Origin: Lentibacillus persicus
GTDB lineage: Bacteria > Bacillota > Bacilli > Bacillales > Amphibacillaceae
Reading direction: 5' to 3'
DNA length: 64,000 nt
Assembly (NCBI RefSeq): GCF_900112705.1
Contig: NZ_FOMR01000008.1
Location: forward strand, 62,001-126,000
Positions within the stretch are counted from its first letter, which is position 1; each line of letters opens with the position of its first letter. The position numbers and the translations under genes were made by a program. Below the pieces are notes generated by a model, which did no database searches, had not been told where the DNA came from, and saw nothing but the letters and a program-made list of their open reading frames with translations. Shown piece by piece: positions 8,021-21,310 of this stretch.

Positions 8021-8129
8021 CCCAAACTGTGCTGCTGTCTTAATAACTTTACCATGTACACTTGAAAGCACGTCTATTTTTAAGTACAATTTTAAAGATG
8101 CCACTAATAATCAAGGAGTGATCGGTGAA

Positions 8130-8759
8130 ATGGGAAAAGTACACGTACTGGATCATCCGTTAATTCAGCACAAATTAACGTACATACGCGATAAACATAC
8201 TGGAACAAAGGAATTCCGCGAACTTGTCGATGAAGTTGCCATGCTAATGGCGTTTGAGATTACACGTAATCTGCCGGTCCAGGAACAGACGACTGAAACG
8301 CCGGTAATGGAAGCAACAACGCACGTATTGGCAGGTAAAAAAATCGGATTAATACCAATCCTCCGCGCAGGCCTCGGTATGGTTGACGGCATGCTGAAAT
8401 TAATTCCTGCGGCCCGTGTCGGTCACGTTGGGCTGTACCGTGATCCGGAAACATTAAAACCGCACGAATATTACATAAAACTGCCTTCTGATATTGAAGA
8501 ACGCGAATTAATCGTGATAGACCCGATGCTTGCCACCGGCGGTTCCGCCAACGATGCGATCCACTCGTTGAAAAAGCGTGGTGCAAAGCAAATCCGCCTG
8601 ATGTGTCTGGTCGCTGCACCGGAGGGCGTAGAAGTCATACAAAATGAACACCCCGATGTCGATATCTTTCTCGCTGCACTCGATGAAAAGCTGAACGACC
8701 ATGGTTATATCGAGCCGGGTCTCGGCGATGCCGGTGACCGCTTATACGGCACCAAATAA
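8130..8759 (+). CDS. upp: Uracil phosphoribosyltransferase
   Basis: Upp salvages uracil to UMP using PRPP. The 209-residue product is the exact length of the B. subtilis protein and starts [20 protein letters not shown]. The PRPP-binding loop is seen as [13 protein letters not shown], and the C-terminal [13 protein letters not shown] uracil-binding signature is intact. The frame is open from 7989 inside the repeat array, but ATG 8130 with the AAGGAGTG ribosome site is the evident start. It is followed by mnaA after 14 bases, so the two probably share a transcript. Confidence 0.97.
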   Translation: MGKVHVLDHPLIQHKLTYIRDKHTGTKEFRELVDEVAMLMAFEITRNLPVQEQTTETPVMEATTHVLAGKKIGLIPILRAGLGMVDGMLKLIPAARVGHVGLYRDPETLKPHEYYIKLPSDIEERELIVIDPMLATGGSANDAIHSLKKRGAKQIRLMCLVAAPEGVEVIQNEHPDVDIFLAALDEKLNDHGYIEPGLGDAGDRLYGTK

Positions 8760-8773
8760 AGGAGGTGCTGCAA

Positions 8774-9889
8774 ATGAAAAAACGTATTAAAGTTATGACG
8801 ATATTTGGAACGCGTCCGGAAGCGATTAAAATGGCCCCGCTCGTCCTGGAACTGAAAAAACGTCCTGACGTGTTTGAACCAATCGTCACGGTAACGGCAC
8901 AACACCGGGAAATGCTCGATCAGGTGCTCGATATTTTTGGTATTACGCCTGACTTCGACCTGAACATCATGAAAAAGCAGCAATCGCTCGCTCAGATCAC
9001 AAAACGCGTTCTCGAAGGGCTCGATGAAGTCATGAAGCAAACCGAGCCTGATATGGTTCTTGTCCATGGCGACACAACAACAACGTTTGCAGCATCACTT
9101 GCCGCCTATTACAATCAGGTCGCGCTCGGTCATGTCGAAGCTGGCTTGCGTACGTGGGATAAATATTCACCATACCCGGAAGAAATGAATCGCCAGCTGA
9201 CAGGTGTCATGGCTGATCTGCATTTCGCACCGACGGACAAATCCAGGCAAAACCTGCTCGAAGAAAATAAGTCGGCTGAACGCATTGTGGTGACGGGAAA
9301 CACAGCGATTGATGCATTGAAAACCACGGTCGACGACGGTTACACCAGTGCTGTCTTAGATGAGACGGAAGACAGGCGTTTGGTGCTGGTTACGGCACAC
9401 CGGCGAGAGAACCTGGGCAGCAACATGGAACAGATGTTCAGAGCGATTAAGCGGTTGGTGGATGCACACAACGATATTCACGTGGTTTACCCGGTCCACC
9501 TGAATCCGGTTGTACAACGGACGGCAAACGAAATTTTGGGAGAGGATGACCGGATTAACTTAATTGAACCGCTTGGAGTGGTTGATTTTCATAACTTTGC
9601 AGCCCGGTCGCATTTAATCATGACAGACTCTGGCGGCGTGCAGGAAGAAGCACCGTCGCTCGGCGTTCCGGTGCTCGTATTGCGCAACACGACTGAACGC
9701 CCGGAAGGCATCGATGCAGGCACGCTTAAATTGGCAGGTACCGATGAAGAAACTATTTTTAACCTTGCTGATGACCTATTACGTGATGCCGCTGCTCATG
9801 AGAAAATGGCTAAGGCCTCAAACCCTTATGGTGATGGCGAAGCATCAGGCAAAATTGCCGATGCCATTCAGGAATATTTTAATAAGTAG
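8774..9889 (+). CDS. mnaA: UDP-N-acetylglucosamine 2-epimerase (non-hydrolysing)
   Basis: The enzyme converts UDP-GlcNAc to UDP-ManNAc, the donor for the ManNAc part of the teichoic acid linkage unit. The 371-residue product carries the family N-terminus TIFGTRPEAIKMAPL, the VHGDTTTTFA block, VEAGLRT, and the C-terminal DSGGVQEEAPSLGVPVLVLR with the TERPE(G)I motif. ATG 8774 has GGAGGTG directly upstream; TTG 8765 is a worse candidate. It is coupled to upp and closed by a strong terminator at 9898. A functional link to the tagO, tagB, tagD and tagF genes at 44-64 kb is likely. Confidence 0.95.
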   Translation: MKKRIKVMTIFGTRPEAIKMAPLVLELKKRPDVFEPIVTVTAQHREMLDQVLDIFGITPDFDLNIMKKQQSLAQITKRVLEGLDEVMKQTEPDMVLVHGDTTTTFAASLAAYYNQVALGHVEAGLRTWDKYSPYPEEMNRQLTGVMADLHFAPTDKSRQNLLEENKSAERIVVTGNTAIDALKTTVDDGYTSAVLDETEDRRLVLVTAHRRENLGSNMEQMFRAIKRLVDAHNDIHVVYPVHLNPVVQRTANEILGEDDRINLIEPLGVVDFHNFAARSHLIMTDSGGVQEEAPSLGVPVLVLRNTTERPEGIDAGTLKLAGTDEETIFNLADDLLRDAAAHEKMAKASNPYGDGEASGKIADAIQEYFNK

Positions 9890-9897
9890 TCTAACCG

Positions 9898-9925
9898 AAG
9901 ATCCGGCCCGCCGCCGGATCTTTTC
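9898..9925 (+). terminator. Rho-independent terminator after mnaA
   Basis: GATCCGGC (9900-9907) pairs perfectly with GCCGGATC (9913-9920), extended by flanking A-T pairs, with a 5-base loop and a TTTT tail. Confidence 0.9.
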
Positions 9926-10050
9926 CTATTATGGCTGGTTTCTAAAAGAGTGCTCGTTTTTTATGAACAGCAAAACAGCTTTGTATGTATGCTTTCGACT
10001 TATTTTTCAAATGCTACGGACAATCACATGTGAAAAAGGGAGCATAGGTC

Positions 10051-12231
10051 ATGAGGCGCATACTACTGGTACTGTCTGCTGCAGTTATTTTTTTATTTAC
10101 GGCCGGATCCGCAACGGCTGAAAAGGACTTAAATGAAAAAACTTCCATTATTATTGAAGTTGACGGATCTCCGAAAGAACATAAAACATACCTGGAAACG
10201 TATCACCCATATATCGATGTGATTGCTGTATATGACACACTATTCAACGGGCTTGCCTTAAAAGGTGAACCGGAGCGATTCAAAAGGCTGGAATCGCTTG
10301 ATTTCATAAAATCTGTGCACCCTGCTGTCTCCTATAAAATCGAACAGGAGCAGGTTCCTCCATTGAATCAAACGGAAAACAGTGTCATGCCATCTGACTT
10401 GAATAAGACATCTTACACGGGTGAAGGTGTTCAGGTGGCGGTCATTGATACCGGCATTGACTATAATCACCCCGACTTGAAAGACAACTATGCAGGCGGC
10501 TATGATTTGGTCGATTTGGATGAAGATCCGATGGAAACGACTGTTGAAGAAGGCATTCCAACGATGCACGGCACACATGTAGCGGGCATAATTGCGGCAA
10601 ATGGCCAATTGAAGGGCGTTGCTCCGGATGCGGCTATTTACGCGTACCGTGCGCTCGGCCCCGGGGGGATGGGAACATCGGTTCAGGTTATTGCTGCGCT
10701 TGAGGAGGCAATTGATGATGGTGCAGATATTATCAATCTGTCTCTGGGGAATGCCGTTAATGGACCGGATTTTCCGACAAGTGCGGCAGTTAATCGCGCG
10801 GTGGATCTCGGTGTTCCTGTTGTCATTGCAAATGGCAATGCCGGACCGGAAAATTGGACTATCGGATCCCCGGCCACAGCAACGAATGCGCTTTCTGTCG
10901 GAGCGTCATCCAATCCGCGTACCGTTCCCTTTTTATTTGAATCACTCTCAGATAAAAAAATCCCGCTTGTTGAAATGCGCGGCTCGAAACCATGGCAGCT
11001 CGATAAAAGTTATGACGTAGCATCATTAGACGGGCAAAACGTCAAAGGTAAAATAGCCTTGATACAACGCGGCAAAACGCCCTTTACCGAATTAGCCAGA
11101 CAGGCACAGAAAGCCGGTGCGACAGCTGCGCTCATTTATAATCACGAAAAAGGAAATTTTCAAGGAACAATTACAGACGGGGAAGTACCCGTCCGAATCC
11201 CAGTGGCATCCATTTCAAAAAAGGACGGCGAGTGGCTTTCAAAAAAAGCTAAAAATAATTACCTTTACATGGAGACAAAATTTGCGACAACCAAGCTTGG
11301 AATAGCCGATTTCAGTTCACGGGGACCGGTTACTGTGAACTGGGATCTGAAACCGGACGTCAGTGCCCCGGGGACGCGTATTTTGAGTACTGTGCCGGAA
11401 GCCTACGGTGAATTGCAGGGAACAAGTATGGCGGCACCTCAAGTATCAGGTGCGATGGCACTGTTAATGGAAGCTCATCCAGACTGGACGGTTGAAGAAT
11501 TGACAGGCGCTTTAAAGACGACCGCCGAAAGAGTGAACGACGCAGGCTCCCCTATTGCTCCAAACATTCAAGGCACCGGCACTATCCGGCCGGAAGAAGC
11601 GATCAACACAAAAACCGTTATTGAAGATCCATTGCTTTCATTTGGTAAAATCACAGACCATCAGGAAACGAAAACAGCAGAGATTGTGATTGAAAATAAA
11701 TCCGAGGAAGCGAAGGCGTATACGTTTTCCGTTCCAAAAAAACAAAAAGGTCTTACATGGAAGTTGCCTTTAAGTTTTACATTAGAGGGCGGTCAAACCA
11801 AAAAACTTGCGATCGAACTGACGGTTAATCAGAAACAGATTGATGAAGGCATTCAGCAGGGATGGCTTACATTAAATGAAGGTGACAAACCATATCACCT
11901 TCCATACCTTTTTGTTAACCGGACGGCGGCGTATCCGAAAGCGATGGGCTTTGATTTTTCACTCGAAGCTTTCTCAAACGATACGTACAGCTATCAGCTT
12001 TATTTGCCGGATCCCGCCGAAAGCATCGAGGTTGCATTGTATCACCCGCAAACGCTTATGTATGAACAGACCTTGATTGAATCAGAGAATGTGCAAGTCG
12101 GTCTTAATGAAGGTAAGATTAAAGCTTCTAAGATTGACAGCCCGGGCGAGCATGTGGCGGTAATCAGTGTCAGATTGACGGACGGATCCATCGAGAGCTA
12201 TCAGACGAGGGTTTATATAGATGAAACTTAA
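10051..12231 (+). CDS. Secreted subtilisin-like serine protease (S8, Vpr-like)
   Basis: This is a secreted subtilase. The 726-residue product has a signal peptide (about 1-23, cleavage after ATA) and an inhibitor-like propeptide (about 30-100). The S8 catalytic domain shows Asp133 in VIDTGID, His173 in HGTHVAG and Ser459 in GTSMAAP. A PA domain is inserted between the His and Ser parts (about 310-400, with GKIALIQRGKTPF and AGATAALIYNHE). A C-terminal Fn3-like domain (about 530-726) follows. This layout matches minor extracellular protease Vpr. The ATG at 10051 has AAAAGGGAG upstream. It sits alone between mnaA and the atp operon with its own terminator. I do not give a symbol because orthology to vpr is not certain. 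Confidence 0.93.
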   Translation: MRRILLVLSAAVIFLFTAGSATAEKDLNEKTSIIIEVDGSPKEHKTYLETYHPYIDVIAVYDTLFNGLALKGEPERFKRLESLDFIKSVHPAVSYKIEQEQVPPLNQTENSVMPSDLNKTSYTGEGVQVAVIDTGIDYNHPDLKDNYAGGYDLVDLDEDPMETTVEEGIPTMHGTHVAGIIAANGQLKGVAPDAAIYAYRALGPGGMGTSVQVIAALEEAIDDGADIINLSLGNAVNGPDFPTSAAVNRAVDLGVPVVIANGNAGPENWTIGSPATATNALSVGASSNPRTVPFLFESLSDKKIPLVEMRGSKPWQLDKSYDVASLDGQNVKGKIALIQRGKTPFTELARQAQKAGATAALIYNHEKGNFQGTITDGEVPVRIPVASISKKDGEWLSKKAKNNYLYMETKFATTKLGIADFSSRGPVTVNWDLKPDVSAPGTRILSTVPEAYGELQGTSMAAPQVSGAMALLMEAHPDWTVEELTGALKTTAERVNDAGSPIAPNIQGTGTIRPEEAINTKTVIEDPLLSFGKITDHQETKTAEIVIENKSEEAKAYTFSVPKKQKGLTWKLPLSFTLEGGQTKKLAIELTVNQKQIDEGIQQGWLTLNEGDKPYHLPYLFVNRTAAYPKAMGFDFSLEAFSNDTYSYQLYLPDPAESIEVALYHPQTLMYEQTLIESENVQVGLNEGKIKASKIDSPGEHVAVISVRLTDGSIESYQTRVYIDET

Positions 12232-12241
12232 ATTTTGGGGA

Positions 12242-12287
12242 GACGGGCTTGGCTGGGTATAATTTTCTAAAAAGCCCGTCAAATTTT
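12242..12287 (+). terminator. Terminator after the subtilase gene
   Basis: GACGGGCTT (12242-12250) pairs with AAGCCCGTC (12272-12280), 9 perfect pairs with a 21-base loop, followed by AAATTTT. Confidence 0.65.
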
Positions 12288-12377
12288 GTCACATAATGTT
12301 CATAACAATAAGTTTTTATTATCCTATATAATGAATAGTCAGGGCCAGCTAAATTTTGCCGAAACAGGGGGAAGATT

Positions 12378-12431
12378 ATGACGGAAAACACCAAAAAAGA
12401 TGGCAGTGTGATTTACCGGGATACTGATTGA
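12378..12431 (+). CDS. 17-codon open frame upstream of the atp promoter
   Basis: An ATG at 12378 with a strong AGGGGGA ribosome site opens a 17-residue frame, MTENTKKDGSVIYRDTD, and its stop overlaps the -35 box of the atp promoter. Many Firmicutes have atpZ just upstream of atpI, and this could be the translated stub of a lost atpZ, or simply chance. A TATAAT at 12327-12332 could serve as its -10 box. I cannot show that the peptide is made. Confidence 0.3.
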   Translation: MTENTKKDGSVIYRDTD

Positions 12432-12456
12432 CAATAGGGTATGGCTAATGTAAACT
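12428..12456 (+). promoter_or_regulatory. Probable sigma-A promoter of the atp operon
   Basis: TTGACA (12428-12433) and TAAACT (12451-12456) are separated by exactly 17 bases. The -35 box is perfect and the -10 matches four of six. The implied leader to atpI is about 180 bases and can fold, including the stem at 12568-12593. Confidence 0.6.
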
Positions 12457-12567
12457 AGCTTAGTGTGGAATGGTAAGGGTTACAACTATGCTTGGAAAAA
12501 TAGCGCTAACATCCTTACATAATATTATGATGTCAGTTCCTTATGAGCAGTGATTTACCTCACGATA

Positions 12568-12593
12568 TCACAAAAAATTTTGCCTTTTTGTGA
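12568..12593 (+). other. Leader hairpin of the atp operon
   Basis: TCACAAAAA (12568-12576) and TTTTTGTGA (12585-12593) form a perfect 9-pair stem with an 8-base loop, inside the untranslated leader between the atp promoter and atpI. There is no T-run after it, so it is not an evident terminator. A weaker GTAAGG/CCTTAC pairing occurs at 12472/12511. Confidence 0.45.
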
Positions 12594-12644
12594 GTGTTGA
12601 GGAAGAATCTATTACGCCCGGATATGTGGGAGAAGAGTCTAATC

Positions 12645-13016
12645 ATGTCGCATTATGAAAGTATCATTACCAGAGAACGGAAGTGGATGTTCTACCTTCT
12701 CGCAATATTCGTTCTTGGCGCGGGTTTCACGCCATTTACTCGAATATTTCTCGGACTTCTTTTAGGCGGTTCTGCAAGCTTGTATAATTTGTGGCTGCTT
12801 CAGCGCAAAATAGACGCTTTTGCAGAGGCGGCACAAAAGGAACAAACCGGGGCGGGGCTCGGGACGTTGTCCAGAGTAGCGGCAGCAGCATTAACTGTCA
12901 TTATTGCACTTCGTTTTGAAGAATATTTCGACATGATTTTTGTTATCATCGGGTTGATGACCTCCTACCTGGTTATGATGATAGATTTTTTTATGTTTCA
13001 TTTTCGAAACAGTTAA
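12645..13016 (+). CDS. atpI: ATP synthase protein I
   Basis: AtpI is a small membrane protein thought to help assemble the c-ring of the F0 sector. The product is about 123 residues with four hydrophobic segments and a short charged loop (LLQRKIDAFAEAAQKEQ). The sequence itself is poorly conserved, so the call rests on hydropathy, size and position as first gene of the atp operon. The frame is open from TTG 12594, but ATG 12645 (MSHYESIITRERK) behind GGGAGAAGAG is the likeliest start. ATG 12624 remains possible. Confidence 0.85.
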   Translation: MSHYESIITRERKWMFYLLAIFVLGAGFTPFTRIFLGLLLGGSASLYNLWLLQRKIDAFAEAAQKEQTGAGLGTLSRVAAAALTVIIALRFEEYFDMIFVIIGLMTSYLVMMIDFFMFHFRNS

Positions 13017-13121
13017 ACACTTCCCGGGCTTTTTAATAAGTGACACTGCCGCATCTTTTGCAAGGTGGAGAAAGACGCCGGTTTTTGGAAAGCTAAGAAG
13101 TATTTCTTGGAAGAGGGGTGA

Positions 13122-13850
<729 letters not shown>

Positions 13851-13900
13851 GTTTCACTAAAAATTGTTAGGTAATCCGTTTCGGCTGTTCCAAATGCTGA

Positions 13901-14161
<261 letters not shown>

Positions 14162-14182
14162 TAAAATGGTCAAACGAATAAT

Positions 14183-14211
14183 GGCGAAGACTGTACTTGC
14201 TAAGCTTCGCC
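14183..14211 (+). other. Intercistronic hairpin between atpE and atpF
   Basis: GGCGAAG (14183-14189) pairs with CTTCGCC (14205-14211) around a 15-base loop, followed by a T-rich stretch. It lies 22 bases after the atpE stop in an otherwise 139-base gap. It may protect or attenuate the message so that subunit c is made in excess; this is inference. Confidence 0.5.
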
Positions 14212-14300
14212 GTTGTTTGTTGCCATGAAGGTTTGAAATGACGAAGGTTTAAAATTCCAGTTTAATAGCTCTATAACGTACAGTGAAAGGAGTGAATTTC

Positions 14301-14828
14301 GTGCAGTCATTCACCGGATTTACGCATGTATACGCAGTACTCGGCGGCCTCCACGTCGGCGATATGCTGATGCAGCTTTTCTTCTTTATCGTTCTGATCG
14401 CTTTAGTCCGTAAATTTGCATGGGGACCGTTAATGAACGTCATGCAACAACGTGAAGAATATGTAGCAGGGGAAATTGAAGCTGCTGAACAAAGCCGTGC
14501 GGAAGCTGAAAAAGCGCGTGAAGAAGCAGCTGAGCAGCTCAAACAAACAAAGCAGGAAGCATCCCAGATTATTGAAGATGCACGGAACGCCGGGACGAAA
14601 CAGGAACAGGATATTATTGAATCGGCGCGCCAGGAAGCCGATCGCATCAAGGTATCGGCCCGGGAAGAAATCGAAAACGAAAAAGAAAAAGCGATTCAGA
14701 CATTGCAGGACCAGGTTTCTTCATTATCCGTACTGATTGCCAGCAAAGTTATTGAAAAAGAAATCAGTGAGCAGGATCAAGAAGAACTGATCAACGAATA
14801 CATTAAAGAGGTAGGAGAAGAGCGATGA
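14301..14828 (+). CDS. atpF: ATP synthase F0 subunit b
   Basis: Subunit b is the peripheral stalk that holds F1 against the membrane. The 175-residue product has one N-terminal membrane helix (MLMQLFFFIVLIALVRKFAW) and then a long Ala/Glu/Lys/Gln-rich coiled coil, as expected. GTG 14301 is chosen as start because AAGGAG stands 7 bases before it; an in-frame GTG at 14283 lies upstream of that ribosome site. The stop overlaps the atpH start by 4 bases (ATGA). Confidence 0.96.
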   Translation: MQSFTGFTHVYAVLGGLHVGDMLMQLFFFIVLIALVRKFAWGPLMNVMQQREEYVAGEIEAAEQSRAEAEKAREEAAEQLKQTKQEASQIIEDARNAGTKQEQDIIESARQEADRIKVSAREEIENEKEKAIQTLQDQVSSLSVLIASKVIEKEISEQDQEELINEYIKEVGEER

Positions 14829-15364
14829 GCGAAGTAGTAGCCAGCCGCTATGCAGAAGCTCTTTTTCAAATCGGCAATGAAAAAGGAACGCTGGAGCAAT
14901 TGGTTGAAGAATCTAATGTCCTGAAATCGATATTTACCAATAACGACCAGCTTGCTGTATTCCTGGAACACCCGCGTGTTAATAATGAGAAAAAGAAGCA
15001 ATTTCTTGACGATGCGTTTCAACGTTTCTCAGAAGATATACGGAATACGTTGAAGTTACTCGCATCACGTCATCGTATCGGCCTTGTGCCGGCCATTATT
15101 GACCATTTTACCCAAATGGTAAATGATGTGAAAGGAATCGCAGAAGCTACAGTATATTCTGTTCGCGAATTGTCACAAAATGAAAAAGAACAGCTGGAAC
15201 AGTCGTTTGCAAAGCGCTTTAATAAACAGGCAGTTAAGCTTGATAATGTCGTTGATCCTTCAATTATCGGCGGTATCAAACTGCAGATTGGCAATCGGAT
15301 TTATGATGGCACAATAAGCGGCAAACTCAAACGAATCGAACGGAATATGACAACGGCAAACTAA
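14825..15364 (+). CDS. atpH: ATP synthase F1 subunit delta
   Basis: Delta connects the b-stalk to the top of F1. The 179-residue product begins SEVVASRYAEALFQIGNE, a typical N-terminal helix bundle, and ends with the conserved VDPSIIGGIKLQIGNRIYDGTISGKL segment. The start ATG overlaps the atpF stop (ATGA), implying translational coupling. Length is normal. Confidence 0.96.
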   Translation: MSEVVASRYAEALFQIGNEKGTLEQLVEESNVLKSIFTNNDQLAVFLEHPRVNNEKKKQFLDDAFQRFSEDIRNTLKLLASRHRIGLVPAIIDHFTQMVNDVKGIAEATVYSVRELSQNEKEQLEQSFAKRFNKQAVKLDNVVDPSIIGGIKLQIGNRIYDGTISGKLKRIERNMTTAN

Positions 15365-15379
15365 TGAAGATAGGGGTGA

Positions 15380-16897
<1,518 letters not shown>

Positions 16898-16954
16898 TTA
16901 ATAGTAAAAGACAGAGTTTGGATGAAGAGCCGGAACTGAGCTTTCGGCTTCTGA

Positions 16955-17860
<906 letters not shown>

Positions 17861-17878
17861 CTCTTTACAGGAGTTTGA

Positions 17879-19303
<1,425 letters not shown>

Positions 19304-19330
19304 AAATGATGACGCGTAATACTGGACAAT

Positions 19331-19802
<472 letters not shown>

Positions 19803-19828
19803 CCATAAATCGAGGTATTTTGCCCTGG

Positions 19829-19851
19829 TGGAACAAAAGGTTAACTTGTTC
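19829..19851 (+). other. Short inverted repeat after atpC
   Basis: GGAACAA and TTGTTCC form a 7-pair stem in the gap after atpC, upstream of the main terminator. Apart from this stem and the terminator, the 315-base spacer 19803-20117 shows nothing I can name. Confidence 0.35.
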
Positions 19852-19904
19852 CGTGGCAGCGTTGCTGGAACTTGCGCATTACAGGTGTAGTCGAATTGGA
19901 TATT

Positions 19905-19948
19905 AACGGGCACTTATCATCCTTTGTGATGATCATTGCCCGTTTTTT
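19905..19948 (+). terminator. Terminator of the atp operon
   Basis: AACGGGCA (19905-19912) and TGCCCGTT (19937-19944) pair, with an inner ATCATC/GATGAT stem, and are followed by a run of T. It is 100 bases after atpC. Confidence 0.9.
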
Positions 19949-20117
19949 GCATGGGTGAACATTGTGCGGATTTGGTCACATAATTGTCGATATTCCCCGG
20001 GCAATAAAATCGGTGTCGATTATTCCAGGCCCGCCTGTCTCATATCAAATTTGACAAATGATGCCCAGCATGGCAAAGTAACAATTGAATTTTGATTTTA
20101 AATAAAGGTGTGGAAGT

Positions 20118-20351
20118 ATGTTGTCATCCATCGGCTTAACCGCCATTATCAGTATGATATCGCATTTAATATTTATCTATATTACGTGGCGGGTCATTAC
20201 AACGATCAACATTGATCCTCTTATCAGAAAGGGACGGGAAACGGAAGCGCGGATTCTGATAATATTTATCACCATCTTAATCGGCACAGGCGTCAGCCGC
20301 TTTTTCCTTGATTTTATTCAGTGGTCACAGGATCTCATATATCTTTTTTAA
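20118..20351 (+). CDS. ywzB: Small integral membrane protein, DUF1146/YwzB family
   Basis: The 77-residue product has two membrane segments (about 5-27 and 46-65) separated by a basic loop (INIDPLIRKGRETEARIL). This pattern and the RVITTINIDPLIRKGRETEARILIIF core match YwzB, which follows atpC in B. subtilis. The function is unknown. ATG 20118 follows AAAGGTGTGG. A four-unit repeat array follows the stop. Confidence 0.85.
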   Translation: MLSSIGLTAIISMISHLIFIYITWRVITTINIDPLIRKGRETEARILIIFITILIGTGVSRFFLDFIQWSQDLIYLF

Positions 20352-20377
20352 ACCAAGGCTGGCAAGAATGAACGAAC

Positions 20378-20457
20378 ATGGGCGGGCGTGCGTGAATATG
20401 TTCCGGAAATCGCGATTATGTTTCGGACCGCACAAACATGTGCCGGATTGCGCTTAC
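20378..20457 (+). repeat. 20-bp array, ATGTTCCGG family, locus 1 (short)
   Basis: Four units of exactly 20 bases start at 20378, 20398, 20418 and 20438, each with ATG in first place: ATGGGCGGGCGTGCGTGAAT, ATGTTCCGGAAATCGCGATT, ATGTTTCGGACCGCACAAAC and ATGTGCCGGATTGCGCTTAC. Both unit types (GGGCGGG and TTCCGGA) seen in the two arrays around the first NERD gene are present here. This copy is more diverged. Confidence 0.8.
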
Positions 20458-20512
20458 ACTCGCGCCGAATTCGAATATAAAAACGAAAAATGAAAGCTGT
20501 CGTATGGAACAG

Positions 20513-20552
20513 CCCCCTTTTGTTAATACTATGAATATAGTTGTCAAGGGGG
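20513..20552 (+). promoter_or_regulatory. Hairpin that would sequester the ywmB ribosome site
   Basis: CCCCCTT (20513-20519) pairs with AAGGGGG (20546-20552), and ACTAT (20528-20532) with ATAGT (20537-20541) at the apex. The AAGGGGGA ribosome site of ywmB is in the right arm, 8 bases before the ATG. The arrangement is like that before mntP. Confidence 0.5.
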
Positions 20553-20560
20553 ATTTTTTT

Positions 20561-21277
20561 ATGAGAATAATAGGCTTTATATTAAGTGTTTTTTTATTAA
20601 TGACCATACATACTGCAGCGGATGCACAACAATCAGATGAATTGACTGACCTTGCGTCGATTGTTAATGACAGTAGCCTGGCCGTTGACGGGTGGCAGGT
20701 GACAATAAAAGAAACGATGAATAAAAATAAAATCGACGGTATTCTGGAAAAACTGCAAGCAAAAAATAGTTATAAGGTCTCTAGTGCTGAGGACGAAAAC
20801 ACAGTAAAATATTTCTTTGAGCGCGTACAAAAAGACACCAGCCTATCCGAAAGCTTTAATGTTGTCATTTCAAAGAACCCTCGACATAAATCGGAGTTTA
20901 TCGCAGTTTTGGAGGGGGAAGATTGGAATAAAGGAAAGGCTGCTGCCTATCTTGACCGAATTAATACAATACAAACGACATATTTCACAAAAAAGTCGAC
21001 AAAGTTTGCTTGTTTAATGACAGACATTGATGCTAAAATAGAAGGTGCTTATTTTTTTGACAAACTGCAACAACGATTAAATCTGTCGATAACGAAAACG
21101 CAGACAGATAACAATGAAAATTCTACGGTTAAAAAAATTGTGTACGGGTATACACCACTATGGAACCAAGCAATTTCGACAGAAGAACCTATGAACTTGC
21201 AAATAGTGGTCCAGGACCATGCACACGGAAGCGCGCGTTTGACGATAGGCACACCTATCCTTATTAATGAATACTAA
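20561..21277 (+). CDS. ywmB: YwmB family secreted protein
   Basis: The 238-residue product starts with a signal peptide (about 1-22, cleavage near ADA|QQ). The rest has no catalytic motif I can name; size, position between ywzB and murA, and the GWQVTIKET and KIVYGYTPLW segments match the YwmB family (TATA-box-binding-like fold). Its role is unknown. ATG 20561 is preferred over upstream in-frame codons because it is immediately behind AAGGGGGA and the signal peptide begins there. The next gene, murA, is 33 bases downstream. Confidence 0.8.
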   Translation: MRIIGFILSVFLLMTIHTAADAQQSDELTDLASIVNDSSLAVDGWQVTIKETMNKNKIDGILEKLQAKNSYKVSSAEDENTVKYFFERVQKDTSLSESFNVVISKNPRHKSEFIAVLEGEDWNKGKAAAYLDRINTIQTTYFTKKSTKFACLMTDIDAKIEGAYFFDKLQQRLNLSITKTQTDNNENSTVKKIVYGYTPLWNQAISTEEPMNLQIVVQDHAHGSARLTIGTPILINEY

Positions 21278-21310
21278 TATAGTGAAATTGGATTATAAGG
21301 GGAATAGAAT

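Noticed and set aside
7156-8061. Minus-strand frame of about 300 codons across glyA and the array
   Set aside because: It is antisense to glyA in most of its length and reads GGDQPKSGGDHA-type repeats in the array.
9714-10121. 135-codon frame linking mnaA and the subtilase
   Set aside because: It is out of frame with both real genes and crosses the strong terminator at 9898.
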